Below are positions 18,699 through 27,544 of a stretch of 50,951 nt of DNA, piece by piece. The notes beneath the pieces are model-generated. The model was not told the origin of the DNA and did not search any database. It saw only the letters and a list, made by a program, of their open reading frames with translations. Location of the stretch: the NCBI GenBank assembly GCA_028279875.1, contig JANQMU010000007.1:1-50951 (forward strand), written 5' to 3'. Both the position numbers and the translations under genes were made by a program. Position 1 is the stretch's first letter; every line of letters begins with the position of its first letter. This stretch comes from Rhizobiaceae bacterium. GTDB lineage: Bacteria; Pseudomonadota; Alphaproteobacteria; Rhizobiales; Rhizobiaceae.

Positions 18699-19960
18699 GT
18701 GTTCATCGAATCGAAGAACTCGGCATTGTCTTTCGTCTGTTTCAGCTTGTCGATCAGGAACTCGATCGCATCGGTGGTTCCCATCGGCGCCAGGATGCGC
18801 CGCAGCACGAATATCTTCTGCAGGTCCTGGCGCGGGATCAGCAGGTCTTCCTTGCGCGTGCCGGATTTCAAAATATCCATGGACGGATAGATGCGCTTGT
18901 CGGCGACCTTGCGGTCGAGCACGATTTCCGAGGTGCCGGTGCCCTTGAATTCCTCGAAGATCACCTCGTCCATCCGGCTGCCCGTGTCGATCAGTGCGGT
19001 CGCGATGATCGTCAGCGACCCGCCCTCCTCGATATTGCGGGCCGCACCGAAGAACCGTTTCGGACGCTGCAGGGCATTGGCGTCGACACCGCCGGTCAGC
19101 ACCTTGCCCGACGATGGCACGACCGTATTGTAGGCCCGGCCAAGCCGCGTGATCGAATCGAGCAGGATCACCACGTCGCGGCCATGTTCCACCAGCCGCT
19201 TGGCTTTTTCGATAACCATTTCGGCGACCTGGACGTGCCGGGATGCCGGCTCGTCGAAGGTCGAGGAAACCACCTCGCCATTCACCGAGCGCTGCATGTC
19301 GGTGACTTCCTCCGGCCGCTCGTCGATCAGCAGCACGATCAGATAACATTCGGGATGATTGGCGGTCACCGAATGGGCGATATTCTGCAGCAGCACGGTT
19401 TTACCGGTCCTGGGCGGCGCCACAATGAGGCCGCGCTGGCCCTTGCCGAGCGGCGCGACGAGATCGATCACCCGGGCCGACAGATCCTTCGATGTTGGAT
19501 CGTCGAATTCCATCTTGAAGCGCTCATCGGGATAGAGCGGCGTCAGATTGTCGAAATGGGTCTTGTGGCGGATTTTCTCCGGATCGTCGAAATTGATCGT
19601 ATTGACCTTGAGCAGCGCGAAATAGCGCTCGCCGTCTTTCGGACCGCGAATCGGCCCTTCCACCGTATCCCCGGTCTTCAGCGAAAACCGGCGGATCTGC
19701 GACGGTGAAATATAGATGTCGTCGGGTCCGGGAAGATAATTGGCATTGGCCGAGCGCAGAAAACCGAATCCGTCCTGCAATATTTCAACCACGCCTTCGC
19801 CGATAATCTCGATATCCTGCGCCGCGAGCTTTTTCAGAATCGCGAACATCAGCTCCTGCTTGCGCATGGTGCTGGCGCCTTCAACTTCGAGATTGTCGGC
19901 AAATTCGAGCAGTTCCGTCGGCGTCTTGTTCTTGAGCTCTTGAAGCTTCATTTCCTGCAT
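18695..19960 (-). CDS. rho: transcription termination factor Rho
   Basis: A 421-residue RecA-type hexameric RNA helicase that ends transcription at rut sites. The N-terminal helical and cold-shock-like RNA-binding domains ([17 protein letters not shown], then GFGFLRS) precede the ATPase domain. The Walker A region is [12 protein letters not shown], with [12 protein letters not shown] and the Q/R-loop [26 protein letters not shown]. Length and motifs are complete. It is followed tail-to-tail by the SSP411 gene with overlapping stops, so no intrinsic terminator separates them. The 295-base region upstream holds a degenerate parS-like site. Confidence 0.97.
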   Translation of the reverse strand: MQEMKLQELKNKTPTELLEFADNLEVEGASTMRKQELMFAILKKLAAQDIEIIGEGVVEILQDGFGFLRSANANYLPGPDDIYISPSQIRRFSLKTGDTVEGPIRGPKDGERYFALLKVNTINFDDPEKIRHKTHFDNLTPLYPDERFKMEFDDPTSKDLSARVIDLVAPLGKGQRGLIVAPPRTGKTVLLQNIAHSVTANHPECYLIVLLIDERPEEVTDMQRSVNGEVVSSTFDEPASRHVQVAEMVIEKAKRLVEHGRDVVILLDSITRLGRAYNTVVPSSGKVLTGGVDANALQRPKRFFGAARNIEEGGSLTIIATALIDTGSRMDEVIFEEFKGTGTSEIVLDRKVADKRIYPSMDILKSGTRKEDLLIPRQDLQKIFVLRRILAPMGTTDAIEFLIDKLKQTKDNAEFFDSMNT

Positions 19961-20255
19961 GTGACTTCCAGAATCTTGTCTAGAGCGAGTTGTGAAGAGA
20001 TGGGATTATTTGATTGCGGAAAATTGTCGGCAATTGTCAGCCGTCACCGCACGCAAGGGGAGGGGAAAGGAAAATCCGGCGATTCACGTGAAACACCGAA
20101 AAAAGCATCCGGTGCCAAGCCTGTCGCATATTCTGCACGAAACGGCAAGCCTCAAAACGGCACCGTTACCGTGTTTGAATCGCAGATGCAAGAATCCAGC
20201 CAGCAGGGATTTCAGATTCCGTTGACAATCGGGGGAGCCTGAATTCCGTCAAGAA
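19961..20255. other. non-coding region between rho and the orphan antitoxin
   Basis: A 295-base stretch with no convincing gene. It should contain the rho promoter and leader (rho reads leftward from 19960) and a parS-like site at 20080-20095. A toxin gene would be expected here, directly downstream of the antitoxin on the minus strand. I see no PIN-domain or RelE-like frame, not even a recognisable remnant. The open frame running + from 19940 to 20242 has no family features. Confidence 0.6.
20080..20095. other. degenerate parS-like site upstream of rho
   Basis: CGATTCACGTGAAACA matches consensus parS at 14 of 16 positions, with one arm (CACGTGAAACA) intact. It is about 2.1 kb from the candidate origin and 4.8 kb from the nearest other parS-like site, so it may add a weak ParB site nearer the origin. 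Confidence 0.45.
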
Positions 20256-20483
20256 CTAGCGATCTTCCCAGGAAGCAAGCTCTTCCTCGCTCATCGGTTC
20301 GAAGAAATCGGGCCAAGTTTGCACCTGATTTGCCAGAACGCCCATTTTGAATTTGCCCTGCGGGATAGGGACGAGGCGAACCACAGGCGTATTACCCTTG
20401 GCGATGATAACCTCTTCGCCCTGCAGGGCGGCATTGATCAGCTTGGAGAGCTGACTCTTGGCTCTATGAACGGTGAACTGCAT
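20256..20483 (-). CDS. orphan Phd/YefM (VapB-like) antitoxin
   Basis: A 75-residue protein. The N-terminal Phd/YefM DNA-binding fold reads TVHRAKSQLSKLINAALQGE, then EVIIAKGNTPVVRLVP. A short C-terminal tail rich in acidic and aromatic residues follows (WPDFFEPMSEEELASWEDR in two pieces), the usual toxin-neutralising region. Type II antitoxins of this family repress their own operon and bind a VapC/RelE/Doc-type toxin. No toxin gene follows on the minus strand or precedes it. The start ATG 20483 is placed by family alignment; the frame is open upstream without similarity. It interrupts the otherwise conserved rho-hemJ-hemE order. Confidence 0.75.
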   Translation of the reverse strand: MQFTVHRAKSQLSKLINAALQGEEVIIAKGNTPVVRLVPIPQGKFKMGVLANQVQTWPDFFEPMSEEELASWEDR

Positions 20484-20563
20484 AGGGGCAATGTAGTTAG
20501 CTGATATGGCTAAGTCGAGATTCCTAGTAACTCCAGGGTCAAGGCTTGTTTGGATCAGGTCCT

Positions 20564-21109
20564 TCAAAACGGCTTGACAATGACCATGACCACGATGAAC
20601 ACCATCAACACGGTCGGAATCTCGTTGACCATGCGCCAGTGCCGTGCCGTTTTGTCGCGATGATCGGCTGCAAACCGCCGCAGCGACCGGCCGAAATAGC
20701 CATGCACCGCTGACAATGCCAGAACCGCCGCGATCTTCAGCCACAGCCAGATGCCGGAAAAACCGAAACCCACATGGGCGAGCCACAGACCGACGATCCA
20801 GGCAATCATCATCGCCGGCGTGATGATGACCTTGTAGAGCCGCGCTTCCATCACCTTGAAGGTTTCCGACTGCTCCGACCCGACCGTGCTGTCGCTGTGA
20901 TAGACGAACAGCCGCGGCAGATAGAGCATCCCGGCCATCCACGATATGACCGCAATGACATGCACCGCCTTCAGCCATTCATAGAGCCCTGGCGGGTTCC
21001 AGACCATCAGCGCGCCGACAGCCACACACATCGCCAGAAGCGCCATGCGGGCCCTTGCCGCGGCCTTGCCGCCAATCCTGGTATCGGTCTGTCTCGCATC
21101 ATCCGTCAT
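20564..21109 (-). CDS. hemJ: protoporphyrinogen IX oxidase HemJ (UPF0093)
   Basis: A 181-residue inner-membrane protein with about five membrane segments. The family signature is KAVHVIAVISWMAGMLYLPRL, followed by VYH, giving conserved His residues, and there is a later LWLKI segment with the conserved Lys. HemJ oxidises protoporphyrinogen IX to protoporphyrin IX in the penultimate step of heme synthesis. It is 31 bases downstream of hemE on the same strand, which supports the function; the two likely form a heme operon. Confidence 0.9.
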   Translation of the reverse strand: MTDDARQTDTRIGGKAAARARMALLAMCVAVGALMVWNPPGLYEWLKAVHVIAVISWMAGMLYLPRLFVYHSDSTVGSEQSETFKVMEARLYKVIITPAMMIAWIVGLWLAHVGFGFSGIWLWLKIAAVLALSAVHGYFGRSLRRFAADHRDKTARHWRMVNEIPTVLMVFIVVMVIVKPF

Positions 21110-21140
21110 GTCGTGGCTCCCACGCGAAATCCGGTTCCCG

Positions 21141-22166
21141 TCAAAGCGATCGCAGCCGCTGCACCAGCCGTGTCACATGATCGGGGTCCGCCTGCGGCGT
21201 GATGCCGTGCCCCAGATTGAAGATCAACGGGCCGTTTCCAAGCGCCTCGACAATCGCATCGACACCCTCGTCAAGCGCCTTGCCGCCGGCGACGACACGC
21301 ATCGGATCGAGATTGCCCTGGACCGGGCCACCAGCCTGCAGTTCCCGTGCAAAGGAGAGCGGAACCGTCCAGTCCAGCCCGATTGCCGTTGCGCCGGTCT
21401 CCCGCCGGTAATCCGTCAGGAGCGGACCTGCGCCCTTGGCAAATGCAATAATGCGGGCCTGCGGATGTTTCGATCTGACGGCGGCAATGATTTTCCGTGT
21501 CGGACCGACACAGAACCGTTGGAACTCGCTTTTCCCAAGCACACCCGCCCAGGAATCGAAAATCTGCACCGCATCCGCGCCCGCCTCGATCTGTGCGCAC
21601 AGATATTCGGCCGACAGGTCCGCCAGCAGGTCCAGCAACATGTCGAAGGCGGCCGGCTCGCGATAGGCGAACAGCCGGGCCGGCGCCTGGTCCGGCGTTC
21701 CGTGGCCGGCGATCATATAGGTCGCAACCGTCCAGGGCGCACCGCAAAAGCCGAGAAGGGCGGTTTCATCCGGCAGCCCTGCCCGCAACCGCTTCACCGT
21801 CTCCAGTACGGGTGCCAGATGGTTCAGTAGATTGCTGCCGTCCAGCATGGCAATGCCGGCTGCGTCGATCGGCTTCATGAGCGGACCACGTCCCTCCTCG
21901 AACCGGACATCGCGGTCGAGCGCATCGGGAACAACCAGAATGTCGGAAAACAGAATGGCCGCATCAAAGCCAAACCGGCGGATGGGCTGCAGTGTCACCT
22001 CCACGGCCAGATCAGGCGTGTAACACAGGTCCAGAAAACTGCCGGCTGCCTTTCGTGTCCTGCGATATTCGGGCAGATATCGGCCCGCCTGGCGCATCAG
22101 CCACACTGGCGGTGGAAAGACCGTTTCGCCATCCAAGACATCAAGCACTTTGCGGGTTTGAACCAC
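21141..22166 (-). CDS. hemE: uroporphyrinogen decarboxylase
   Basis: A 341-residue TIM-barrel enzyme that decarboxylates uroporphyrinogen III to coproporphyrinogen III. The N-terminal UROD signature [15 protein letters not shown] is at about residues 21-35 and the second signature [14 protein letters not shown] is present. I chose the GTG at 22166 because a strong GGAGGAAGGGAG ribosome site lies just upstream. The in-frame ATG at 22193 would place that site inside the gene. hemE next to the replication origin is a recurring alphaproteobacterial arrangement. Confidence 0.95.
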   Translation of the reverse strand: MVQTRKVLDVLDGETVFPPPVWLMRQAGRYLPEYRRTRKAAGSFLDLCYTPDLAVEVTLQPIRRFGFDAAILFSDILVVPDALDRDVRFEEGRGPLMKPIDAAGIAMLDGSNLLNHLAPVLETVKRLRAGLPDETALLGFCGAPWTVATYMIAGHGTPDQAPARLFAYREPAAFDMLLDLLADLSAEYLCAQIEAGADAVQIFDSWAGVLGKSEFQRFCVGPTRKIIAAVRSKHPQARIIAFAKGAGPLLTDYRRETGATAIGLDWTVPLSFARELQAGGPVQGNLDPMRVVAGGKALDEGVDAIVEALGNGPLIFNLGHGITPQADPDHVTRLVQRLRSL

Positions 22167-22570
22167 AGGTTCTCCCTTCCTCCAATAAAACATAAAAGAC
22201 GGATTAAGAGTCTTTTGATTCTAAGAGTCGGTGGGTTTCAGGGATTAAACCTTTTCCAATGGTTCTTCACCCTCTTTTTGCCGCGGCATCGGCGCGCAGC
22301 CGGGGCAGGTCTCATCGGTGGATATCGGGGATGAAACGGATTCCCGGTTCAAAAACGGATATTTGAACGCCGTACAGGAGCGCCGTAAAAATGGATAATG
22401 ATTGGTTAACATCGCAGGACCTGTTGGCAAATTGCTGTCCACAAGACAGGTCGAACCGTCTCCCCGCCGCCCGTCATGTGGACAAATCCGGCCCTTGTTC
22501 AGCACTTGACAGGCTGCCCTTTTACCGGCCTGCATAATGCCGGCCTTATCAACAGCCGCCGGAGAATCAT
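22167..22570. other. candidate chromosomal replication origin (oriC)
   Basis: A 404-base gap between the divergent hemE and PPDK-regulator genes with no convincing gene. DnaA-box-like sequences are at 22390-22398 (reverse TTATCCATT), 22435-22443 (CTGTCCACA), 22477-22485 (reverse TTGTCCACA), 22546-22554 (TTATCAACA) and 22570-22578 (reverse CGATCCACA, on the next start codon). Five GANTC (CcrM methylation) sites are at 22208, 22217, 22225, 22339 and 22564. An AT-rich stretch lies near the hemE end. In Caulobacter and Sinorhizobium the origin is next to hemE. Gene direction switches here, and parS sites are nearby. Not proven without a replication or skew test. Confidence 0.65.
22205..22229. repeat. 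direct repeat TAAGAGTC with CcrM sites beside hemE
   Basis: TAAGAGTC occurs at 22205-22212 and 22222-22229, with a GATTC between them. All three contain GANTC motifs within 22 bases. They lie in the AT-rich hemE-proximal part of the candidate origin, about 40 to 65 bases upstream of the hemE start. Confidence 0.5.
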
Positions 22571-23392
22571 GTGGATCGACCGAAAAACTATTTCCACCTT
22601 CACATGATCTCTGATTCGACCGGCGAAACGCTGATCACCGTCGGCCGGGCAGCGGCGGCGCAGTTCACCGGAACACGCGCACTGGAACATGTCTATCCGC
22701 TGATCCGCACCCAGAAACAGCTCGAACCGGTGCTCGACACCATCGATGGCGCGCCGGGGATCGTCCTGTTCACCGTCGTCGATCCGGAGATTTCGGAAAG
22801 GATCAGGGAACGCTGCCGCGAGATGAACATTCCAAGCGTCTCGGTGCTCGATCCGGTGCTTGCGCTCTTTCAGTCCTATCTCGGAACACCGTCAAGACAC
22901 CGTGTCGGCGCCCAGCACACGCTGAATGCCGAATATTTCCGCCGCATGGAAGCGCTCAACTTCACCATGGAACATGATGACGGCCAGCTTCCAGGCGACA
23001 TTGAGGACGCCGACATCATTCTTGTTGGCATCAGCCGCACATCCAAGACGCCGACCAGCATTTACCTTGCCAATCGCGGCTACAAGACGGCCAACATACC
23101 GATCGTCTACAACGTGCCTCTGCCGCCAGTGCTCGCCACGGCCGACCATCCGCTGATCGTCGGGCTGGTGGCAACCGTCGACCGGATCTCCCAGGTCCGC
23201 CGTAACCGCGTGCTCGGCTCGACCCAGGGCTTTACCGGTGAAGATTACATCGACCGTGTTGCGATTGCCGAGGAACTGAAATATGCCCGCAATCTGTGTG
23301 TGCGAAATGGCTGGCCGACCATTGATGTCAGCCGCCGTTCGATCGAGGAGACCGCCGCGGCGATCCTCGCACTGGGCGTCAAGCACCGGTAG
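22571..23392 (+). CDS. pyruvate,phosphate dikinase regulatory protein (DUF299 kinase/phosphorylase)
   Basis: A 273-residue bifunctional ADP-dependent kinase / Pi-dependent phosphorylase. It phosphorylates and dephosphorylates a Thr of PPDK or PEP synthase. It opens [14 protein letters not shown] and has the nucleotide-binding P-loop-like GISRTSKT at residues 153-160, followed by [12 protein letters not shown]. The start is GTG at 22571, behind GGAGAATCAT. This places a control switch for pyruvate/PEP interconversion next to the origin; the ppdK target itself is not in the window. It is followed by maf after 17 bases. Confidence 0.9.
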   Translation: MDRPKNYFHLHMISDSTGETLITVGRAAAAQFTGTRALEHVYPLIRTQKQLEPVLDTIDGAPGIVLFTVVDPEISERIRERCREMNIPSVSVLDPVLALFQSYLGTPSRHRVGAQHTLNAEYFRRMEALNFTMEHDDGQLPGDIEDADIILVGISRTSKTPTSIYLANRGYKTANIPIVYNVPLPPVLATADHPLIVGLVATVDRISQVRRNRVLGSTQGFTGEDYIDRVAIAEELKYARNLCVRNGWPTIDVSRRSIEETAAAILALGVKHR

Positions 23393-23409
23393 TCGGAGTC
23401 ATCAAAGCC

Positions 23410-24009
23410 ATGCCCGTGACCCTTGTCCTCGCATCGTCCAGCCCGTTTCGCCGGGCGTTGCTTGAAAATGCCGGCCTGTCCTTCTCGGTCGAGGCCGCTG
23501 AGATCGATGAGCGCGCGGCGGAGGCGCCGCTGATTGCCGGCGATGTCGGTCCGCAGGACATCGCCCTTGTCCTCGCCGAAGCGAAGGCCATGGCGGTCAG
23601 CGGGCGGCGACCGGATGCGCTGGTCATCGGTGCCGACCAAACGCTGTCGCTCGGCGACGAAATGCTGCACAAGCCGGCCGATATGGCAGCGGCGAGGAAA
23701 CACCTGCTGCAACTTTCCGGCAGAACGCATCAGCTCAACAGCGCGGTCGTTCTGGTGCGCAATGGCCAGACAATGTGGCGGCATGTCGAGGCGGCCGATC
23801 TGACGATGCGCCGGCTCGACCCCGGTTTTATTGGCCGCTATCTTTCGAAAGTCGGCGAAAAGGCGCTGCAGAGCGTCGGTGCCTACCAGCTCGAGGGGCC
23901 GGGCGTGCAACTGTTTCAGTCCATCGAGGGTGACTATTTCACCATTATCGGCTTGCCCCTGTTGGCGCTGCTGGCTGAACTCAGGCGTCTGGAGGCGATC
24001 GATGGCTGA
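23410..24009 (+). CDS. maf: Maf family nucleotide pyrophosphatase
   Basis: A 199-residue Maf/Ham1-related pyrophosphatase that hydrolyses non-canonical or modified nucleotides and has been linked to septum inhibition. It begins [21 protein letters not shown], the Maf signature, and contains IGADQTLSL and the [11 protein letters not shown] segment near the C-terminus. The stop overlaps the aroE start by 8 bases. It is part of the maf-aroE-coaE-dnaQ operon. Confidence 0.92.
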   Translation: MPVTLVLASSSPFRRALLENAGLSFSVEAAEIDERAAEAPLIAGDVGPQDIALVLAEAKAMAVSGRRPDALVIGADQTLSLGDEMLHKPADMAAARKHLLQLSGRTHQLNSAVVLVRNGQTMWRHVEAADLTMRRLDPGFIGRYLSKVGEKALQSVGAYQLEGPGVQLFQSIEGDYFTIIGLPLLALLAELRRLEAIDG

Positions 24010-24847
24010 TCCGGCCCGGGCCTTCGTCATCGGCCACCCGGTCGGTCATTCGCGGTCGCCGCTGATCCATCGTCACTGGCTGCAATTACACGGCCTCGCC
24101 GGCTCCTATGAGGCGGTCGATGTGGCACCGGACGATATTCAGACATTCATCGAGGCGCTGGCATCGGGGCAGTCGGAATTTGTCGGCGGCAATGTCACCA
24201 TTCCGCACAAGGAAGCGGCATTCCGGTTTTCCCAGCGACCCGATGACATCGCCAGCGAGCTTGCCGCAGCAAACACCTTGTGGCGCGAGGACGGCGTGCT
24301 GGCGGCCACCAATACCGACGGCTATGGCTTCGCCGCCAATCTCGATTCGCTGGCACCGGGCTGGTCCAAGCAGGAGGTGGCGGTGGTGCTGGGCGCCGGC
24401 GGCGCCAGCCGTGCGATCCTGATGACGCTCAGGGACCGGGGCTTTCGCCGGATCCATGTGGTCAACCGCACCGTATCGCGGGCTGAGGCCCTTGCCGACC
24501 GTTTCGGCAACCGGATAACAGCCCATCCGCTTGCCGCCCTGCCGGATGTCATGAAGGATGCCGGCCTGTTCGTGAATACCAGCGCCCTCGGCATGGGCGG
24601 GTCGGCCGTACCGTCCATCGACTTTTCGCCCATGCATGAAAAGGCGGTTGTAACCGACATCGTCTATACGCCCCTGATCACGCCCATTTTGGCAATGGCC
24701 GCCGATCAGGGCCTCAAAACCGTCGACGGGCTGGGCATGCTGCTGCACCAGGCGGTTCCCGGTTTCGAGAAATGGTTTGGCGTGCGCCCGGAGGTGACCG
24801 ATGCGCTTCGGGCCCTGATCGTCGCCGATCTGGAGCGGGACGCGTGA
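24002..24847 (+). CDS. aroE: shikimate dehydrogenase
   Basis: A 281-residue NADPH-dependent enzyme reducing 3-dehydroshikimate to shikimate in aromatic amino-acid synthesis. The substrate-binding segment [17 protein letters not shown], catalytic Lys in [10 protein letters not shown], the nucleotide-binding [10 protein letters not shown] with NRT after it, and the C-terminal [10 protein letters not shown] are all present. The start at ATG 24002 lies within the end of maf. The stop overlaps the coaE start as GTGA. Confidence 0.94.
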   Translation: MADPARAFVIGHPVGHSRSPLIHRHWLQLHGLAGSYEAVDVAPDDIQTFIEALASGQSEFVGGNVTIPHKEAAFRFSQRPDDIASELAAANTLWREDGVLAATNTDGYGFAANLDSLAPGWSKQEVAVVLGAGGASRAILMTLRDRGFRRIHVVNRTVSRAEALADRFGNRITAHPLAALPDVMKDAGLFVNTSALGMGGSAVPSIDFSPMHEKAVVTDIVYTPLITPILAMAADQGLKTVDGLGMLLHQAVPGFEKWFGVRPEVTDALRALIVADLERDA

Positions 24848-25455
24848 TCATTATCGGCCTGACCGGATCCATCGGCATGGGCAAGTCCACCGCGGGTGCG
24901 ATGTTTGCCGACCATGGCATACCGGTCATCAGCGCAGACGACATCGTCCATGATCTTTACGCCGGGCGCGGCGCCCCGGCGATCGAAGCCGCCTTTCCCG
25001 GAACCGTGGTCGATGGCGTCGTCGACCGCAACCGTCTGTCCAAGGCGGTGGTCGATAACGAACAGGCGTTCCGGCGGCTGGAGGCAATCATTCATCCGCT
25101 GGTTGCCGAGGAACGTGTGGCCTTTGTCGACAGGCAGCGCCGCGCCGGCCACCGGCTTGTCGTGCTGGATATCCCGCTCCTGTTCGAAAGTGGCGGTGAG
25201 AAGACCGTCGACAGAATCGTTGTCGTTTCCTGCAGTAAAGAGCTGCAAAAACAAAGAGTTATGAAACGTCCCGGCATGACGGAGGAGAAGTTCGAAGCGA
25301 TTGTCTCGCGTCAGATGCCCGATGCGCAGAAACGCGCCCGGGCCGACTATGTTGTTGATACGTCCGGAACGTTCGACCAAACGCGCCGGCAGATCGATAA
25401 GATCGTCCAAGAGCTCTTGCGCGAGGCCGCACCACAGGAACCCGACAATGCGTGA
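24844..25455 (+). CDS. coaE: dephospho-CoA kinase
   Basis: A 203-residue P-loop kinase catalysing the last step of CoA synthesis, phosphorylation of dephospho-CoA at the 3'-OH. The P-loop is [12 protein letters not shown], the ADDIVHDLY segment follows, and the LDIPLLFE block with the lid are clear. The start is GTG 24844, overlapping the aroE stop by four bases; the longer open frame upstream is not conserved. The stop overlaps the dnaQ start by 8 bases. Confidence 0.95.
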   Translation: MIIIGLTGSIGMGKSTAGAMFADHGIPVISADDIVHDLYAGRGAPAIEAAFPGTVVDGVVDRNRLSKAVVDNEQAFRRLEAIIHPLVAEERVAFVDRQRRAGHRLVVLDIPLLFESGGEKTVDRIVVVSCSKELQKQRVMKRPGMTEEKFEAIVSRQMPDAQKRARADYVVDTSGTFDQTRRQIDKIVQELLREAAPQEPDNA

Positions 25456-26146
25456 AATCATCTTCGATACGGAGTCGACCGGGCTCGACAGCCAGCATGA
25501 CCGGATCATCGAAATCGGCGGCGTCGAACTAGTCAACAAATTCCCGTCGGGGCGCAATTTCCACACCTATATCAATCCCCAGGGACGCAAGGTGCATCCC
25601 GAGGCCCTGGCCGTGCACGGCATCACCGAAGAATTTCTGGAGGACAAGCCGACCTTTTCACAGATCGTCGAAGAGATGGCGGCGCTGTTCGACGGCGCCA
25701 TGCTGGTCGCCCACAATGCCGGTTTCGACATTGGTTTCATCAATGCCGAATATGCCCGGATCGGACTGCCGTCGGTCGATCCGGCCCGGGTCGTCGACAC
25801 GCTGGCGCTGGCTCGCCGTCGCCATCCGATGGGTCCCAATTCGCTTGATGCGCTGTGCAAGCGCTACGGCATCGACAACACCCACCGCACCAAGCATGGC
25901 GCCCTGCTGGACGCCGAACTTCTGGCCGAAGTCTATATCGAGATGAATGGCGGCCGGCAGGCGGCCCTAGGACTGACCCAGTCGAATGACAGTTCCTCGC
26001 AGCAAACGGCCACCGGAGAGATCATTGAGGCCGGCCGGCGGCCCGAACCCCTGCCGCAAAGGCTAAGCGCTGCTGAAAAGAAGGCCCACGCAAAGCTGGT
26101 GGAGGGCCTTGGCGACAATGCGATCTGGAAGACCTATTCCGGTTAA
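25448..26146 (+). CDS. dnaQ: DNA polymerase III epsilon subunit (3'-5' exonuclease)
   Basis: A 232-residue DEDDh exonuclease providing proofreading in the replicative polymerase. ExoI motif is FDTESTGLD with Asp7 and Glu9, ExoII HNAGFDIGFIN, and ExoIIIepsilon RTKHGALLDAELLAEVY with the catalytic His and Asp. A C-terminal tail of about 50 residues carries the polymerase-binding region. It is the last gene of maf-aroE-coaE-dnaQ. It converges on secB, and its stop codon lies inside one copy of a dispersed 21-base repeat (26142-26162). Confidence 0.95.
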   Translation: MREIIFDTESTGLDSQHDRIIEIGGVELVNKFPSGRNFHTYINPQGRKVHPEALAVHGITEEFLEDKPTFSQIVEEMAALFDGAMLVAHNAGFDIGFINAEYARIGLPSVDPARVVDTLALARRRHPMGPNSLDALCKRYGIDNTHRTKHGALLDAELLAEVYIEMNGGRQAALGLTQSNDSSSQQTATGEIIEAGRRPEPLPQRLSAAEKKAHAKLVEGLGDNAIWKTYSG

Positions 26147-26162
26147 TTCCCGAATGGGCTCT
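26142..26162 (-). repeat. dispersed 21-base repeat, copy 1
   Basis: Read on the minus strand, this starts AGAGCCCATTCGGG and ends AATTAAC. The same 21 bases occur on the plus strand at 50853-50873. The copy covers the dnaQ stop codon and part of the 33-base gap to the secB stop. Its function is unknown. Confidence 0.7.
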
Positions 26163-26179
26163 AAGATACGCCCTTCGCC

Positions 26180-26710
26180 CTAATTGGTGATCGACGGGGC
26201 CTCGACCTTGCCTTTGGCCTTTTCCTCGGCCATGCGCTGGGCGAACATCTGCGCGAAATCGATCGGGTCGATCATCAGCGGCGGAAAGCCGCCATTGCGC
26301 GAGGCATCGCTGATGATCTGGCGGGCGAACGGAAACAGCAGCCGCGGGCATTCGATGAACAGCAGCGGCAGCATATGCTCCTGCGGAAATCCCTGGACGC
26401 GGAAGACGCCGCCATAGACCAGCTCGACATTGAACACGATCTTGTCGCCATCCTTGGCTTCTGCATTGAGCGACAGCACCACATCATAGTCGGTTTCCGA
26501 CAGCGGATTGGCATTGACGTTGACATTGATATTGATCGCCGGTCCCTTTTCGCGGTTGGTCAGCGACTGCGGCGCATTCGGATTTTCGAAGGACAGGTCC
26601 TTGACATATTGGGCCAGGATATTGAGCGTCGGCGCCGCGCCGTTGCCCGTTTCCTTGCCGCCGGCTGCCGGTGTTTTTGTTGCTTGTTCTGGGCTGGGCT
26701 TGTTGGCCAT
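26180..26710 (-). CDS. secB: protein-export chaperone SecB
   Basis: A 176-residue tetrameric chaperone that keeps preproteins unfolded and hands them to SecA. The core begins [19 protein letters not shown], the standard SecB opening, followed by a strand-rich domain and the [19 protein letters not shown] segment. The C-terminal tail is longer than the E. coli tail and acidic/lysine-rich, as in other alphaproteobacteria. I chose ATG 26710 (MANKPSPEQ) over 26764. It is convergent with dnaQ. Confidence 0.95.
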   Translation of the reverse strand: MANKPSPEQATKTPAAGGKETGNGAAPTLNILAQYVKDLSFENPNAPQSLTNREKGPAININVNVNANPLSETDYDVVLSLNAEAKDGDKIVFNVELVYGGVFRVQGFPQEHMLPLLFIECPRLLFPFARQIISDASRNGGFPPLMIDPIDFAQMFAQRMAEEKAKGKVEAPSITN

Positions 26711-26831
26711 CAATCTGTCCTCAAATGGTGCGCTTTCGACCGGAACCGGCCGTTTTCCGGGCACTGGCTACCATTTCGTCCCCAGGCTTACAACCAAAAA
26801 CAATGCGGCTTCGAATATCGCGCCGGCACGG

Positions 26832-27323
26832 CTATTTCCTGTTCCAGGGCGAGCCGGAATCGGGGTCGCGCTTGAAGTCATCCTCATCGAGATCGAGGGT
26901 CGGCGAGGGCGGCGCGTCATCGCGAGGCCGGAAGTCGCCGCCGCGGCTGAACCGTCCAGCCGATACGACCGATATCCTGTTTTTCAACATCGCCCATCCG
27001 GCATCCCGCACAAAAGGGATGAAGAGCAGAAAGCCGATTGCATCGGTGATGAAGCCGGGCGTCAGCAGCAGCACGCCGGCGATCAGGATCATCACGCCGT
27101 GAACGAGTTCGCGGCCGGGAACGCGCCCGGCCTGGGTTTCGGCCTGGATCCGCGCCAGCAATCCGAACCCCTGGACGCGCAGCAGGATCGATCCGACGAC
27201 CGCCGTCACGAACACCATCGCAAGGGTCCACAACACGCCGATCTCGCGGCCGATGACGATAAAGGCCCCGATTTCCGCCAGCGGGACGATCAGCAACAGA
27301 AACGGGATGATGGAAAACGGCAT
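26832..27323 (-). CDS. fxsA: FxsA family membrane protein
   Basis: A 163-residue inner-membrane protein with three to four membrane segments in the first 110 residues, including PLAEIGAFIVIGREIG and LLLTPGFITDAIGFLLFIP. These match FxsA, which in E. coli relieves phage T7 exclusion by F when overproduced; its cellular role is unknown. A hydrophilic, acidic tail follows. The start is ATG 27323 (MPFSIIPF); the frame extends to 27500 but that part is not hydrophobic. It is divergent from the Tim44 gene. Confidence 0.88.
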   Translation of the reverse strand: MPFSIIPFLLLIVPLAEIGAFIVIGREIGVLWTLAMVFVTAVVGSILLRVQGFGLLARIQAETQAGRVPGRELVHGVMILIAGVLLLTPGFITDAIGFLLFIPFVRDAGWAMLKNRISVVSAGRFSRGGDFRPRDDAPPSPTLDLDEDDFKRDPDSGSPWNRK

Positions 27324-27544
27324 GTTCTGGGAATCCTCCGGCCCAAGCGCGGTATCGCAGCGCCCGGCTGCCTGTTCAATACACCTCATATAGGGTTTCG
27401 GCCACATCTTGTGAGTCCGGGTAACCGGCCTTGCAAGTCTTAAGGTTACCTGAATTCTGGATTTGAATGATGAACGGCAACGGACTATATGAATAGGCAA
27501 GAGGTTGTGACCTCTGTCTTTTCAGTCTTACCGGTATCGGACGC
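27324..27544. promoter_or_regulatory. divergent fxsA / Tim44-domain promoter region with two inverted repeats
   Basis: A 221-base gap between divergent genes. It contains a 7-base-arm inverted repeat GGTAACC/GGTTACC at 27420-27426 and 27444-27450, and a hairpin AGAGGT-TGTG-ACCTCT at 27500-27515 in the 5' untranslated region of the rightward gene, followed by a short T-rich stretch. Neither matches a regulator site that I recognise. Confidence 0.4.

Noticed and set aside
19940..20242. 100-codon open frame on the plus strand in the rho upstream gap
   Set aside because: It starts antisense to the rho start, has no recognisable domain and no clear ribosome site; it also crosses the parS-like site.
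22245..22535. 96-codon minus-strand frame in the candidate origin
   Set aside because: Cys/Pro/Arg-rich random-looking product, no ribosome site, and it covers several DnaA-box-like sites.
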